Source: Tardiphaga sp.
Lineage (GTDB): Bacteria > Pseudomonadota > Alphaproteobacteria > Rhizobiales > Xanthobacteraceae
Assembly: GCA_014377915.1 (NCBI GenBank)
Contig: JACMOT010000301.1
Coordinates: 1-12,926 of the forward strand
Length of the DNA stretch: 12,926 bases
Reading direction: 5' to 3'
How positions within the stretch are numbered: position 1 is the first letter of the stretch; each line of letters starts with the position of its first letter. The position numbers were made by a program, and so were the translations under genes. The notes under the pieces are model-generated. The model did no database searches. It was not told where the DNA came from and saw only the letters and a program-made list of their open reading frames with translations. Shown here in pieces: positions 1-6,545 of this stretch.

Positions 1-448
1 CGGGAGGCAACGCCAGCACCGAGTAGATCGCCTGTGCGTCGCGCGAGGCGCGCAGCTTCTTGGCGACGTCCTGATCGCGCAGCAGCCGGGCAATGCGCGC
101 CAGTGCCTTGAGATGGTCCGCGCCGGCGCCTTCCGGAGCCAGCAGCAGGAAGACGAGATCGACCGGCTGGCCATCCATGGCCTCGAAATCGATCGGCCGT
201 TCCAGGCGCGCGAACATGCCGAACAACCGATCCAGCTTCGGCAGCTTGCCGTGCGGAATGGCGACGCCGTAGCCAACCGCGGTGGTGCCCAGCTTTTCGC
301 GCTGCAGCAACACTTCGAAGATCGAGCGTTCAGCCTGCCCCGTCAGCACAGCCGCCCGCGCGGCGAGTTCCTGCAGCGCCTGCTTCTTGCTGTTGACCCT
401 CAACGCCGGGAGTATCGCCTCGGGCGCGACCAGATCGGTAATCGTCAT
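1..448 (-). CDS. ptsN: PtsN, nitrogen-PTS EIIA-type regulatory protein (3' end outside window)
   Basis: EIIA(Ntr) is the terminal phosphoryl acceptor of the nitrogen-related phosphotransferase system (PtsP-NPr-PtsN). It is a cytosolic regulator of potassium, carbon and nitrogen functions rather than a sugar transporter. The translation starts MTITDLVAPEAILPALRV and 149 codons are visible without a stop; family members have about 150-155 residues, so only the last few are missing. The phosphorylation site is His66 in the motif GVAIPHGK, followed by the typical LFGMFARLERPIDFEAMDG and a C-terminal AGADHLKALARIARLLRD helix. The start is the first ATG that gives the conserved N-terminus; the ribosome site is weak (GGA). 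It lies downstream of rpoN and hpf as in many proteobacteria, but a 218-base structured gap separates it from hpf, so it may have its own promoter. Identity is very likely. Confidence 0.95.
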   Translation of the reverse strand, partial: MTITDLVAPEAILPALRVNSKKQALQELAARAAVLTGQAERSIFEVLLQREKLGTTAVGYGVAIPHGKLPKLDRLFGMFARLERPIDFEAMDGQPVDLVFLLLAPEGAGADHLKALARIARLLRDQDVAKKLRASRDAQAIYSVLALPP

Positions 449-495
449 GGACCGTTCCGAGGATGTTGACCGTCAGCGGGTGAAAACTAGCAAGG

Positions 496-538
496 CTGAC
501 AGCGTAGTAGCGGGTATGGACGTGGTCTACGCTGTCAG
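496..538. repeat. Perfect 12-base inverted repeat in the ptsN upstream region
   Basis: The arms CTGACAGCGTAG (496-507) and CTACGCTGTCAG (527-538) are exact reverse complements around a 19-base loop. The element lies 48-90 bases upstream of the ptsN start, and downstream of a possible -10 box (TAGAAT on the minus strand, 569-574), so it could form a hairpin in the ptsN leader RNA. It could instead be a protein-binding dyad, and which of these is right is not decidable from sequence. No T-tract follows, so it is not a classical terminator. Confidence 0.75.
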
Positions 539-568
539 AACACGCACCGGGCGCGAACGCCCGGACAT

Positions 569-598
569 ATTCTAGCACCGGAACCGGCCCGTGCGAAA
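569..598 (-). promoter_or_regulatory. Possible promoter for ptsN
   Basis: On the minus strand TAGAAT (574-569) is a five-of-six match to the sigma-70 -10 box. The best -35 candidate 18 bases upstream, TTTCGC (598-593), is poor. If real, transcription would start near 562 and give a leader of roughly 110 bases that includes the 496-538 hairpin. Read-through from hpf remains possible. Confidence 0.25.
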
Positions 599-602
599 TC
601 CG

Positions 603-625
603 TTTGACAGGTAAAACCTGTCAAA
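603..625. repeat. 23-base perfect palindrome between hpf and ptsN
   Basis: The arms TTTGACAGGT (603-612) and ACCTGTCAAA (616-625) are exact reverse complements around AAA. The tight, perfect symmetry looks like an operator for a dimeric regulator (TetR or GntR size class). As RNA it would be a 10-pair hairpin ending hpf, 42 bases after its stop codon, but no run of T follows on either strand. Both arms contain TTGACA on one strand, yet no -10 box was found at the right distance. Confidence 0.75.
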
Positions 626-666
626 GGCGGCGGACCATAGGGAGGGCCTAACGGGGCGTCAATGCG

Positions 667-1272
667 TCAGGACGGTTTAATCACCGGCGGATCGACCCAC
701 CCTACGTTGCCGTCGGCGCGGCGATAAACGATGTTCACCCGGCCGCTACTGCCATGCTGGAACACCACGACGGCGGCGCCGGTGAAGTCGAGCTCCATGA
801 CCGCTTCACTGACCGAAAAGTGCTTCAGCGAGGTTGTGGCCTCGGCGATGATGACCGGATCGTATCCAGTCTCGTGCTCGTCATCGCCAGCCGGCGCCTC
901 GATAACATAGCTCGGGGCGCTGATCGTCGGTGCCGTGAGTTCGGCGATCGCGACGGCTTCGGCATGCGCCTTGCGCGCCGAGCGATCCTTCAGGCGGCTC
1001 TTATAGCGGCGCAGCCGCTTCTCGATCTGGATCAACGCCTGATCGGCGCTGGCATAGGCATCGGGAGCATTTGAATCGGCTTCGAGGGTAATTCCGGAGT
1101 CGAGGTGCAGCGCACAGTCGGTACGAAAGCCGAAGCCGTCCTTGCTTAGTGTGATGTGCCCGGAATAGTTACCGTCGAAATATTTTCGCAAGACTTCGTC
1201 GGTCCGTTCAGTGACTCGTCCGCGCAGGGCGTCGCCGACACTGATGCTTTTTCCCGAGATACGAAGGGTCAT
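667..1272 (-). CDS. hpf: Long-form ribosome hibernation promoting factor (Hpf/RaiA family)
   Basis: Hpf binds the small ribosomal subunit at the mRNA/tRNA channel and inactivates ribosomes in stationary phase or starvation. The 201-residue length shows the long form. Residues 1-100 are the S30AE domain (MTLRISGKSISVGDALRGRV, then a basic IEKRLRRYKSRLKDRSARK helix). Residues 101-138 are an Ala-rich, then acidic linker. Residues 139-197 are the C-terminal dimerisation domain (EAVMELDFTGAAVVVFQHGSSGRVNIVYRR), which lets one protein pair two 70S ribosomes. The start was placed at 1272, not at the in-frame ATG at 1332: the family N-terminus begins here and GAGG lies 7 bases upstream. It lies 60 bases downstream of rpoN, the common order. 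The identity is firm. Confidence 0.95.
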   Translation of the reverse strand: MTLRISGKSISVGDALRGRVTERTDEVLRKYFDGNYSGHITLSKDGFGFRTDCALHLDSGITLEADSNAPDAYASADQALIQIEKRLRRYKSRLKDRSARKAHAEAVAIAELTAPTISAPSYVIEAPAGDDEHETGYDPVIIAEATTSLKHFSVSEAVMELDFTGAAVVVFQHGSSGRVNIVYRRADGNVGWVDPPVIKPS

Positions 1273-1306
1273 TTTGATGCCTCGATTCGTCTTGAGTTGA
1301 CCCGAC

Positions 1307-1336
1307 ACTATGCTGATTTGACGAGAGCGCAATCAA
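1307..1336 (-). promoter_or_regulatory. Weak candidate promoter for hpf
   Basis: On the minus strand TTGATT (1336-1331) and CATAGT (1312-1307) are 18 bases apart, each matching the sigma-70 consensus at four of six bases. The -35 element overlaps the rpoN stop codon. It could allow hpf expression independent of rpoN; the match is only modest. Confidence 0.2.
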
Positions 1337-3003
1337 GCTGGTGTGATGTCGCGGGATCTGTCGGCAATCCTTTCAGGCGAGGCCGCGCGCGCGTTAAGTG
1401 CGTTACCGAGCATGCTTTGCTTGTCACGGCGGCGCTGCACCGACGACGGTATCCGCATGGCTTCGCGGTATTTTGCAACGGTACGACGAGCGATATCAAT
1501 GCCCGCCTCGCGCAACCGTTCCACGATGGTATCATCGGAGAGGATGACCGCGGGATTTTCGGCATCGATCAACTGCTTGATATGATGCCGCACCGCTTCT
1601 GCGGAATGCGCCTCGCCACCATCGGCCGACGCGATCGAGGCCGTGAAAAAATACTTTAATTCAAAACTGCCGCGATTGGTCGCCATGTATTTGTTGGCGG
1701 TAACGCGCGACACGGTCGACTCGTGCATCTGGATGGCATCAGCGACGGCCTTCAGATTCAGGGGACGCAGATACGCCACGCCCTGCGTGAAGAAGCCGTC
1801 CTGTTGCCGCACGATTTCCGTCGCCACTTTCAGAATGGTGCGGGCGCGCTGGTCGAGCGCACGCACCAGCCACGTGGCATTCTGCAGGCAATCGGTGAAG
1901 TAGGATTTGTCGCCATCCTTGCGGATCGATTTCGACAGTTCCGAATAATACACCTGATTGACGAGAACTCGCGGCAGCGTGTCGCTGTTGAGTTCGACAT
2001 GCCATCCGCCATCCGGACCAGGCCGGACATAGACATCGGGCACCACGGTCTGCGTGCGCGCCGAACCGAATTTCAGGCCGGGCTTCGGATCGAGCCGCCG
2101 GATCTCGCCGATCATGTCGGCCAGGTCCTCGTCATCGACGCCGCAGATTTTCCGTAGATTTCCAATGTCGCGCTTGGCCAGCAGATCGAGGTGCTCGACC
2201 AGCGCCTGCATCGCGGGGTCGTAGCGATTCTGTTCGCGCAGCTGGATCGCCAGACACTCGCTGAGGCCGCGCGCGCAGACGCCTGGGGGGTCGAATTTCT
2301 GCAGCACTGCGATCACGGTCTCGACGTCCTGCACGGAAGCGCCAAGCCGCTCACCGACGCCGCCAAGGTCGGGGGGCAGATAGCCGGCCTCGTCGACCAG
2401 ATCGATCAGATACTGCCCGATCATCCGCAACGCCGGTGAGGTAAAGGCCACCGAGAGCTGTTCGGCGAGGTGGCTGCCCAGCGTGATCTCGGCCGCGACA
2501 AAGGCTTCGAGATTATAGCTGTCGTCGCTGGAGGCGCCGCCGCCCCATTCCGTGTAGGCGGTCGGCGCCGAATCCTGCGCATTGCGCGCGGCGGCTTCGG
2601 ACGGCTCCTCGGAGAACACGTTCTCAAGTCCGGTGTCGAGAGTCTGCTCGATCTCGGCGCGGCTGCCCAGTTCGCGGTTCATCCACTCATCGGGAGCGGG
2701 CGCGTCGAACTGGTCGCCACCGGAGCGTTCGGAAAAATCGCCAGCGCCGTCCTGGCCGGCCGTGAAACTGTCGTCATGGGCATGATCGGTATATTCGGCC
2801 CGCTCAGGCCCGGCTTCGCCTGCGACGGCTGGCTCGGTTCCGTCACTGGCACGTTCCAGTAGCGGATTGCGCTCCAGTTCATCCTCGACAAAGGTCGAGA
2901 GATCGAGATTGGAAAGCTGCAGCAGCTTGATGGCCTGCATCAGCTGCGGCGTCATCACCAGCGACTGGGATTGACGAAACTCTAGTCTCTGCGTCAGCGC
3001 CAT
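1333..3003 (-). CDS. rpoN: RNA polymerase sigma-54 factor RpoN
   Basis: Sigma-54 directs RNA polymerase to -24/-12 promoters and needs AAA+ activators such as NtrC or NifA; in this lineage it serves nitrogen assimilation and fixation, among other uses. The protein has 556 residues. Region I is at 1-50 (SLVMTPQLMQAIKLLQLSNLDL...LERNPLLE). An acidic, poorly conserved region II runs from about 51 to 165. The core-binding domain follows, with FDPPGVCARGL at 237-247. The helix-turn-helix that reads the -12 element is near 417-440 (LKAVADAIQMHESTVSRV). The RpoN box that reads the -24 element is at 505-514 (ARRTVAKYRE). A tail of about 30 residues follows. The start matches the family N-terminus, though the ribosome site is weak. 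It sits 90 bases after lptB, the conserved arrangement. Bradyrhizobium strains can carry two rpoN copies; the lptB-linked chromosomal copy is what is seen here. Confidence 0.98.
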   Translation of the reverse strand: MALTQRLEFRQSQSLVMTPQLMQAIKLLQLSNLDLSTFVEDELERNPLLERASDGTEPAVAGEAGPERAEYTDHAHDDSFTAGQDGAGDFSERSGGDQFDAPAPDEWMNRELGSRAEIEQTLDTGLENVFSEEPSEAAARNAQDSAPTAYTEWGGGASSDDSYNLEAFVAAEITLGSHLAEQLSVAFTSPALRMIGQYLIDLVDEAGYLPPDLGGVGERLGASVQDVETVIAVLQKFDPPGVCARGLSECLAIQLREQNRYDPAMQALVEHLDLLAKRDIGNLRKICGVDDEDLADMIGEIRRLDPKPGLKFGSARTQTVVPDVYVRPGPDGGWHVELNSDTLPRVLVNQVYYSELSKSIRKDGDKSYFTDCLQNATWLVRALDQRARTILKVATEIVRQQDGFFTQGVAYLRPLNLKAVADAIQMHESTVSRVTANKYMATNRGSFELKYFFTASIASADGGEAHSAEAVRHHIKQLIDAENPAVILSDDTIVERLREAGIDIARRTVAKYREAMRIPSSVQRRRDKQSMLGNALNARAASPERIADRSRDITPA

Positions 3004-3093
3004 GGCGGCAAAAACCGATCCAAAAGTTGGTCCGTTTCTTGCTTATATCGTTCCCGACCGGATGTACACGGCTTGACGCATTGTAAATTTGGG

Positions 3094-4074
3094 CTAGAGG
3101 CGGAATTCCTCGCCAAGGTAAAGACGGCGAACATCCGGGTTGGCCACGATCTCTTCGGGAGATCCCTCGGTCAGGATTTCGCCAGCGTAGACGATGTAGG
3201 CGCGGTCTGTCAGCCCCAGTGTTTCGCGGACGTTGTGGTCGGTAATCAGCACGCCGATGCCACGGTTGGTGAGATGGCGGACGAGGTCCTGAATGTCGCC
3301 GACAGCGATCGGATCGATGCCCGCGAAGGGCTCGTCGAGCAGCATGTAATTCGGCCGCGTGGCCAGCGCGCGCGCGATCTCGACGCGGCGGCGCTCGCCG
3401 CCGGACAGCGCGATGGAGGGCGATTTACGCAGCTTCTGGATGTTGAACTCGTCCAGCAGCGAATTCAGCTCGGCCTCGCGCTTCTTGCGGTTCGGCTCGA
3501 CCACTTCGAGCACCGCGCGAATATTCTGCTCGACGGTGAGACCGCGGAAAATCGAGGCTTCCTGGGGCAGATAGCCGATACCGAGCCGGGCGCGCTGGTA
3601 CATCGGCAGTTTCGTCACGTCGTGGCCATCAAGTTCGATGGCGCCGCTCTCGGGCTTGATCAGGCCGGTGATCATGTAGAAGACCGTGGTCTTGCCGGCG
3701 CCGTTCGGACCGAGCAGACCGACCGCCTCGCCGCGTCGCACATAGATGCTGACACCGCGCACCACCTGGCGGGAACCGAAGCTCTTCTTGATGCCATGGA
3801 CGGCCAGATAGCCGGCGCGGGGCGCCGCGGCGCCATTGCTCTTGCCGCGCGGCCGGCCCTGCGGTTGCGGTTGCGCCTGACGCGGTTGCGGCGCTCCCGG
3901 ATCAAGAAGTGCGCGGCCTTCGTCGCGCGCCAAGGGCGGGGCATCCCGCAGCGGGCTGCCCAGCATGTCGCCCATGCTGTCGCCCAGCGAGGTGATATCG
4001 ACCGGGGCGCGGGCAAAGCCCTGCTGGCCGCGTTTCGGGGCACGGCGCCGGAACATGCCGAAGAGATCAACCAT
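3094..4074 (-). CDS. lptB: LPS export ABC transporter ATP-binding protein LptB, with long N-terminal extension
   Basis: LptB is the cytoplasmic ATPase that, with LptF and LptG, extracts lipopolysaccharide from the inner membrane and pushes it along LptC and LptA. All ABC motifs are present: Walker A GPNGAGKT (122-129), Q-loop Gln171 (LPQEASIF), signature LSGGERRR (223-230), Walker B MLLDEP with Glu248, and switch His280 (TDHNVRE). The 326-residue length exceeds the usual 240 or so because about 88 residues rich in Pro, Arg and Gln precede the ABC domain (which begins [12 protein letters not shown]). This extension is lineage-specific as far as I recall, and its job is unknown. A later start cannot be excluded, since no ribosome site is seen before 4074. 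A 193-base gap separates it from lptA and holds a perfect TTGACA on the minus strand (4155-4150) but no good -10 box. The family is certain. Confidence 0.95.
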   Translation of the reverse strand: MVDLFGMFRRRAPKRGQQGFARAPVDITSLGDSMGDMLGSPLRDAPPLARDEGRALLDPGAPQPRQAQPQPQGRPRGKSNGAAAPRAGYLAVHGIKKSFGSRQVVRGVSIYVRRGEAVGLLGPNGAGKTTVFYMITGLIKPESGAIELDGHDVTKLPMYQRARLGIGYLPQEASIFRGLTVEQNIRAVLEVVEPNRKKREAELNSLLDEFNIQKLRKSPSIALSGGERRRVEIARALATRPNYMLLDEPFAGIDPIAVGDIQDLVRHLTNRGIGVLITDHNVRETLGLTDRAYIVYAGEILTEGSPEEIVANPDVRRLYLGEEFRL

Positions 4075-4267
4075 GCGCGCTACGCTCAGCCCTGGACGCC
4101 ACCCGCACGATTGCCGCGGCCTGCTCGATTCGCTGGATTACCATGGAGGTGTCAACGTTCCCTGCCCGGCCAAGCGCCAGACTGTCATTTATTCGATATA
4201 ACCATGGCGATAGCGAGTTGCATGGCGCGCTCGGCCGCCGCGCCGCACAAAAAATCAGTTGATTGAA

Positions 4268-4945
4268 TTATTTGGGTTTTCCGGTTGCGGGGGCGGCGCC
4301 GATGCCGGGACCGCCCGGGCCGGAGGACTGAAACAGGCCCTGAACGCGCCCGCTGTCGGATTCGACCCGGGACGTACCGGTGGTCATGTCCACCACCAGC
4401 CGGTCACCACGCAACACGTTCTTGCCCTGGGTCAGCACCACCCCCCCCAACATGGTCACGAGGTTGGTGCGGGTATCGAACACCGCCGTCTCGCCGGTGA
4501 CCACCTGGTCCTTCTGCGTCACCACGACATTGCCGCGGGCTTCGAGCCGCCGGATCGAGGAACTGCCGCCGGGACCGGGCTGGGCCGCCTTGATCGGCGC
4601 CTTGGGGGCGGCCTTGGGCGCGCCAGCCGCGGGCGTCGCCGCGCCGCCGCCGTCGTAAAACACCACGAGGCTCTTCGACTTCATCGTGGTATCGCCCTGA
4701 ATCACCTTCACATCGCCGGAAAACGTCGCTTCCTTTTTCTTGTCGCGCATTTCCAGCGAGGCCGCCTCGATCTGGATCGGCTGGTCGCGATTTTGCGAAA
4801 ATCCCTGCATGGCATTGGGCACCCCCTTGTCAGGGGTCTGCGCGGCTGCGTCACCGACGCCAGCGAGGAGAACAGCCATGAAAGCGGCGCCTGCGATCTG
4901 GCGGGCGCGCGGATGCGGGGTTTTACGAATCATCATCACATTCAT
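4268..4945 (-). CDS. lptA: LptA, periplasmic LPS-bridge protein (OstA-like)
   Basis: LptA polymerises in the periplasm into the beta-jellyroll bridge that carries LPS from LptC to the outer-membrane LptD/E. The 225-residue protein has a signal peptide (basic start MNVMMIRKTPHPRARQ, hydrophobic AAFMAVLLAGVG, cleavage likely after AAA at 33-35). The OstA-type repeats span roughly 57-190: IQIEAASLEMRDKKKEATFSG, then VVTQKDQVVTGETAVFD and VVLTQGKNVLRGDRLVVDM. Between strands, residues 99-129 form a Gly/Ala/Pro/Lys insertion that breaks the jellyroll repeat. The C-terminal tail (from about 207) is Gly/Pro-rich. Its ATG overlaps the lptC stop by 4 bases (ATGA), so the two are probably translationally coupled. 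Identity is strong from motif, signal peptide and position. Confidence 0.92.
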   Translation of the reverse strand: MNVMMIRKTPHPRARQIAGAAFMAVLLAGVGDAAAQTPDKGVPNAMQGFSQNRDQPIQIEAASLEMRDKKKEATFSGDVKVIQGDTTMKSKSLVVFYDGGGAATPAAGAPKAAPKAPIKAAQPGPGGSSSIRRLEARGNVVVTQKDQVVTGETAVFDTRTNLVTMLGGVVLTQGKNVLRGDRLVVDMTTGTSRVESDSGRVQGLFQSSGPGGPGIGAAPATGKPK

Positions 4946-5721
4946 TTTGCGTTGGCGCGCTTGCCGTTGGCAGCCTTTGCCCTGACCGGCTCGACCGGCG
5001 GCGTTTCCGGCTCCGGCGCGGGCGTCGCAGCCTGCGCGTCCGGCGACGGCGGATCCATCTTCACATTCATCACCACGCCGCCCTCGAACCGCACCAGCTC
5101 GCCGCGTTCGGTGATGCGCAGCCGCTGCCCGACCAGGGTGCCGTTGAGCAGCTTGACATCAACCTGTTCTTCCGAGGTGACGGTGCCCTTGCCGATGTCG
5201 ATCGCGGCCTGGGTCAGCCGCGCTTCATATCCAGCGGTCGTCTGCAGGAACACATCCTTGTACAGATTGAGCAGCTGGGCCTTGGAATTAAAGGTCCCGG
5301 TGCGGGCGTCCATCGTCATGGTCGATTTGTCTTCCATCATCACCTTGGCCCGCAATGTCGCCAATTCTACATTGTCGGGGTCGGTGAGATCCTGGGTCGC
5401 CGTCTTGGCCCATAATTCATAGGGCCGCCCATCCGGCGAGAAGCCCGCCAGATGCGGCGCCTCCATTGTGATTTTGGTGCCCGACACCACCAGATTGCTC
5501 ATGTCGATGGGCAGTCGGGACAAAATCATCCGGAACGGATTGAACACTGAAATCCCGACGATCACGCCCATCGACAGCAGCACGATCGCCGGCACCGCGA
5601 TGCGCAGCAACCGGACGAGCCGGGAATGGCGCGCCGCGGCTGCGAACCGCACGTCCATTCCGGCTTGATAGGTCGGGATCTGAGCTGAATTCACCGTCGC
5701 TCCAACGCGCCGAGGCTGCAT
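4942..5721 (-). CDS. lptC: LptC, inner-membrane LPS transport protein
   Basis: LptC is a single-pass inner-membrane protein that receives LPS from LptBFG and passes it to LptA. The 259 residues show a cytoplasmic Arg-rich start, one transmembrane helix at about 39-60 (LRIAVPAIVLLSMGVIVGISVF), a periplasmic LptC/jellyroll domain from about 75 to 220 (NLVVSGTKITMEAPHLAGFSPDGRPYEL is typical of alphaproteobacterial LptC) and a Pro-rich, basic tail (223-259). The start at 5721 has AGGA 7 bases upstream; the in-frame Met22 is an alternative that would still keep the helix. It overlaps lptA by 4 bases and lies 122 bases downstream of the RNase D-like gene. LptC family proteins are about 190 residues in enterobacteria; the extra length here is at both ends. 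Confidence 0.92.
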   Translation of the reverse strand: MQPRRVGATVNSAQIPTYQAGMDVRFAAAARHSRLVRLLRIAVPAIVLLSMGVIVGISVFNPFRMILSRLPIDMSNLVVSGTKITMEAPHLAGFSPDGRPYELWAKTATQDLTDPDNVELATLRAKVMMEDKSTMTMDARTGTFNSKAQLLNLYKDVFLQTTAGYEARLTQAAIDIGKGTVTSEEQVDVKLLNGTLVGQRLRITERGELVRFEGGVVMNVKMDPPSPDAQAATPAPEPETPPVEPVRAKAANGKRANAK

Positions 5722-5782
5722 CTGCGCATCCTACGCCAAATACGCAGCCTTTGCAGCCTCCCCACCAGAACGATCAGTGTGA

Positions 5783-5820
5783 CCGAATCGCGGCGGCCGC
5801 CCCGCTCGCGGCCGCTTCGG
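5783..5820. terminator. GC-rich hairpin after the RNase D-like gene
   Basis: GCGGCCGC occurs at 5793-5800 and 5808-5815 around a 7-base loop, and the flanks CCGAA (5783-5787) and TTCGG (5816-5820) also pair, leaving a 5-base bulge (TCGCG) on one side. It lies 24 bases beyond the stop of the upstream minus-strand gene and before lptC. No T-tract follows, so intrinsic termination is doubtful; attenuation or mRNA-end protection are alternatives. Confidence 0.45.
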
Positions 5821-5843
5821 AATGCCAATCGCGCGGAAATGAC

Positions 5844-6458
5844 CTAGGAATGCGCAAAAATGTCCTCTTCCGCCCAGCCGGACAGATCCAGCCTGGCCCG
5901 GGTCGGCAGGAAGCCGAAGCAGGACTGCGCCAGCTCGGCTCGGCTTTCCCGGGCCAGCATCACATTCAGGCGATCGCGCAGCGCGTGCAGGTGCAGCACA
6001 TCGGACGCCGCATAAGACAACTGCGCGTCGCTGAGCTTGCCCGAGCCCCAGTCGCTGGATTGCTGCTGCTTCGACAAATCGACGTTGAGCACTTCGCGGA
6101 CCAGGTCCTTGAGGCCGTGGCGGTCCGTATAGGTCCGGCACAGCCGAGACGCGATCTTGGTGCAATAGACCGGCGACGGCATCACCCCGAGCGCATTGTA
6201 CAGCGCAGCCAGGTCAAAACGGGCGAAATGGAAGATTTTCGTGACCTTGGGGTCGCCGAGCAGCTTCTTCAGGTTCGGCGCATCGGTATGGCCGACGGGA
6301 ATCTGCACCACGTCGGCGCTGCCATCGCCGGGCGAGAGCTGGACGACGCAGAGCCGGTCGCGATGCGGATTGAGGCCCATGGTTTCGGTGTCGATCGCCA
6401 CCGAATCGGTATAGCGGCTCAGATCGGGCAAATCGCCCCGGTGCAGGCGGATGGTCAT
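5844..6458 (-). CDS. RNase D-like 3'-5' exonuclease (DEDDy family, catalytic domain only)
   Basis: This belongs to the DEDDy 3'-5' exoribonucleases that trim structured RNA such as tRNA precursors. In 204 residues all expected catalytic positions are visible: Asp23 and Glu25 in VAIDTETMGL (Exo I), Asp82 in FHFARFDLAAL (Exo II), and Tyr149 and Asp153 in LSYAASDVLHLH (Exo III). LCRTYTDRHGLKDLV is also typical. Full-length RNase D has about 370 residues with two C-terminal HRDC domains; these are absent, so it is the short 'ribonuclease D/3'-5' exonuclease' type common in alphaproteobacteria. A separate full-length rnd may exist elsewhere. The start is the only ATG that keeps the N-terminal strand; GAGG lies 11 bases upstream, slightly far. 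It is the first gene of the minus-strand run towards lptC. Confidence 0.9.
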   Translation of the reverse strand: MTIRLHRGDLPDLSRYTDSVAIDTETMGLNPHRDRLCVVQLSPGDGSADVVQIPVGHTDAPNLKKLLGDPKVTKIFHFARFDLAALYNALGVMPSPVYCTKIASRLCRTYTDRHGLKDLVREVLNVDLSKQQQSSDWGSGKLSDAQLSYAASDVLHLHALRDRLNVMLARESRAELAQSCFGFLPTRARLDLSGWAEEDIFAHS

Positions 6459-6545
6459 GATGTCGGCAACCTCTTCACGGCCACGATTCGGGCTTGAAAC
6501 AGGGTTTAGCGCCCATTTCGAGAGGTGACGAGTGGGTATGAAAGC

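Noticed and set aside
3029..3047. The 11-base word GTTGGTCCGTT and nearby ATATCGT occur upstream of both rpoN and uppP (about 11738-11760)
   Set aside because: Many shared 11-base words are expected by chance in 13 kb, and the distance to ATATCGT differs between the two (8 against 5 bases).
3073..3078. TTGACG on the plus strand between rpoN and lptB, resembling a -35 box
   Set aside because: No -10 box at the right distance and no plus-strand gene follows.
3073..4266. 397-codon plus-strand open frame antisense to lptB
   Set aside because: It is the mirror of a certain gene in a high-GC sequence; there is no ribosome site and the composition (His/Asp/Ala/Arg-rich) is typical of shadow frames.
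4259..5422. 387-codon plus-strand open frame antisense to lptA and lptC
   Set aside because: Shadow of two well-supported genes; repetitive Gly/His/Arg composition and no recognisable domain.
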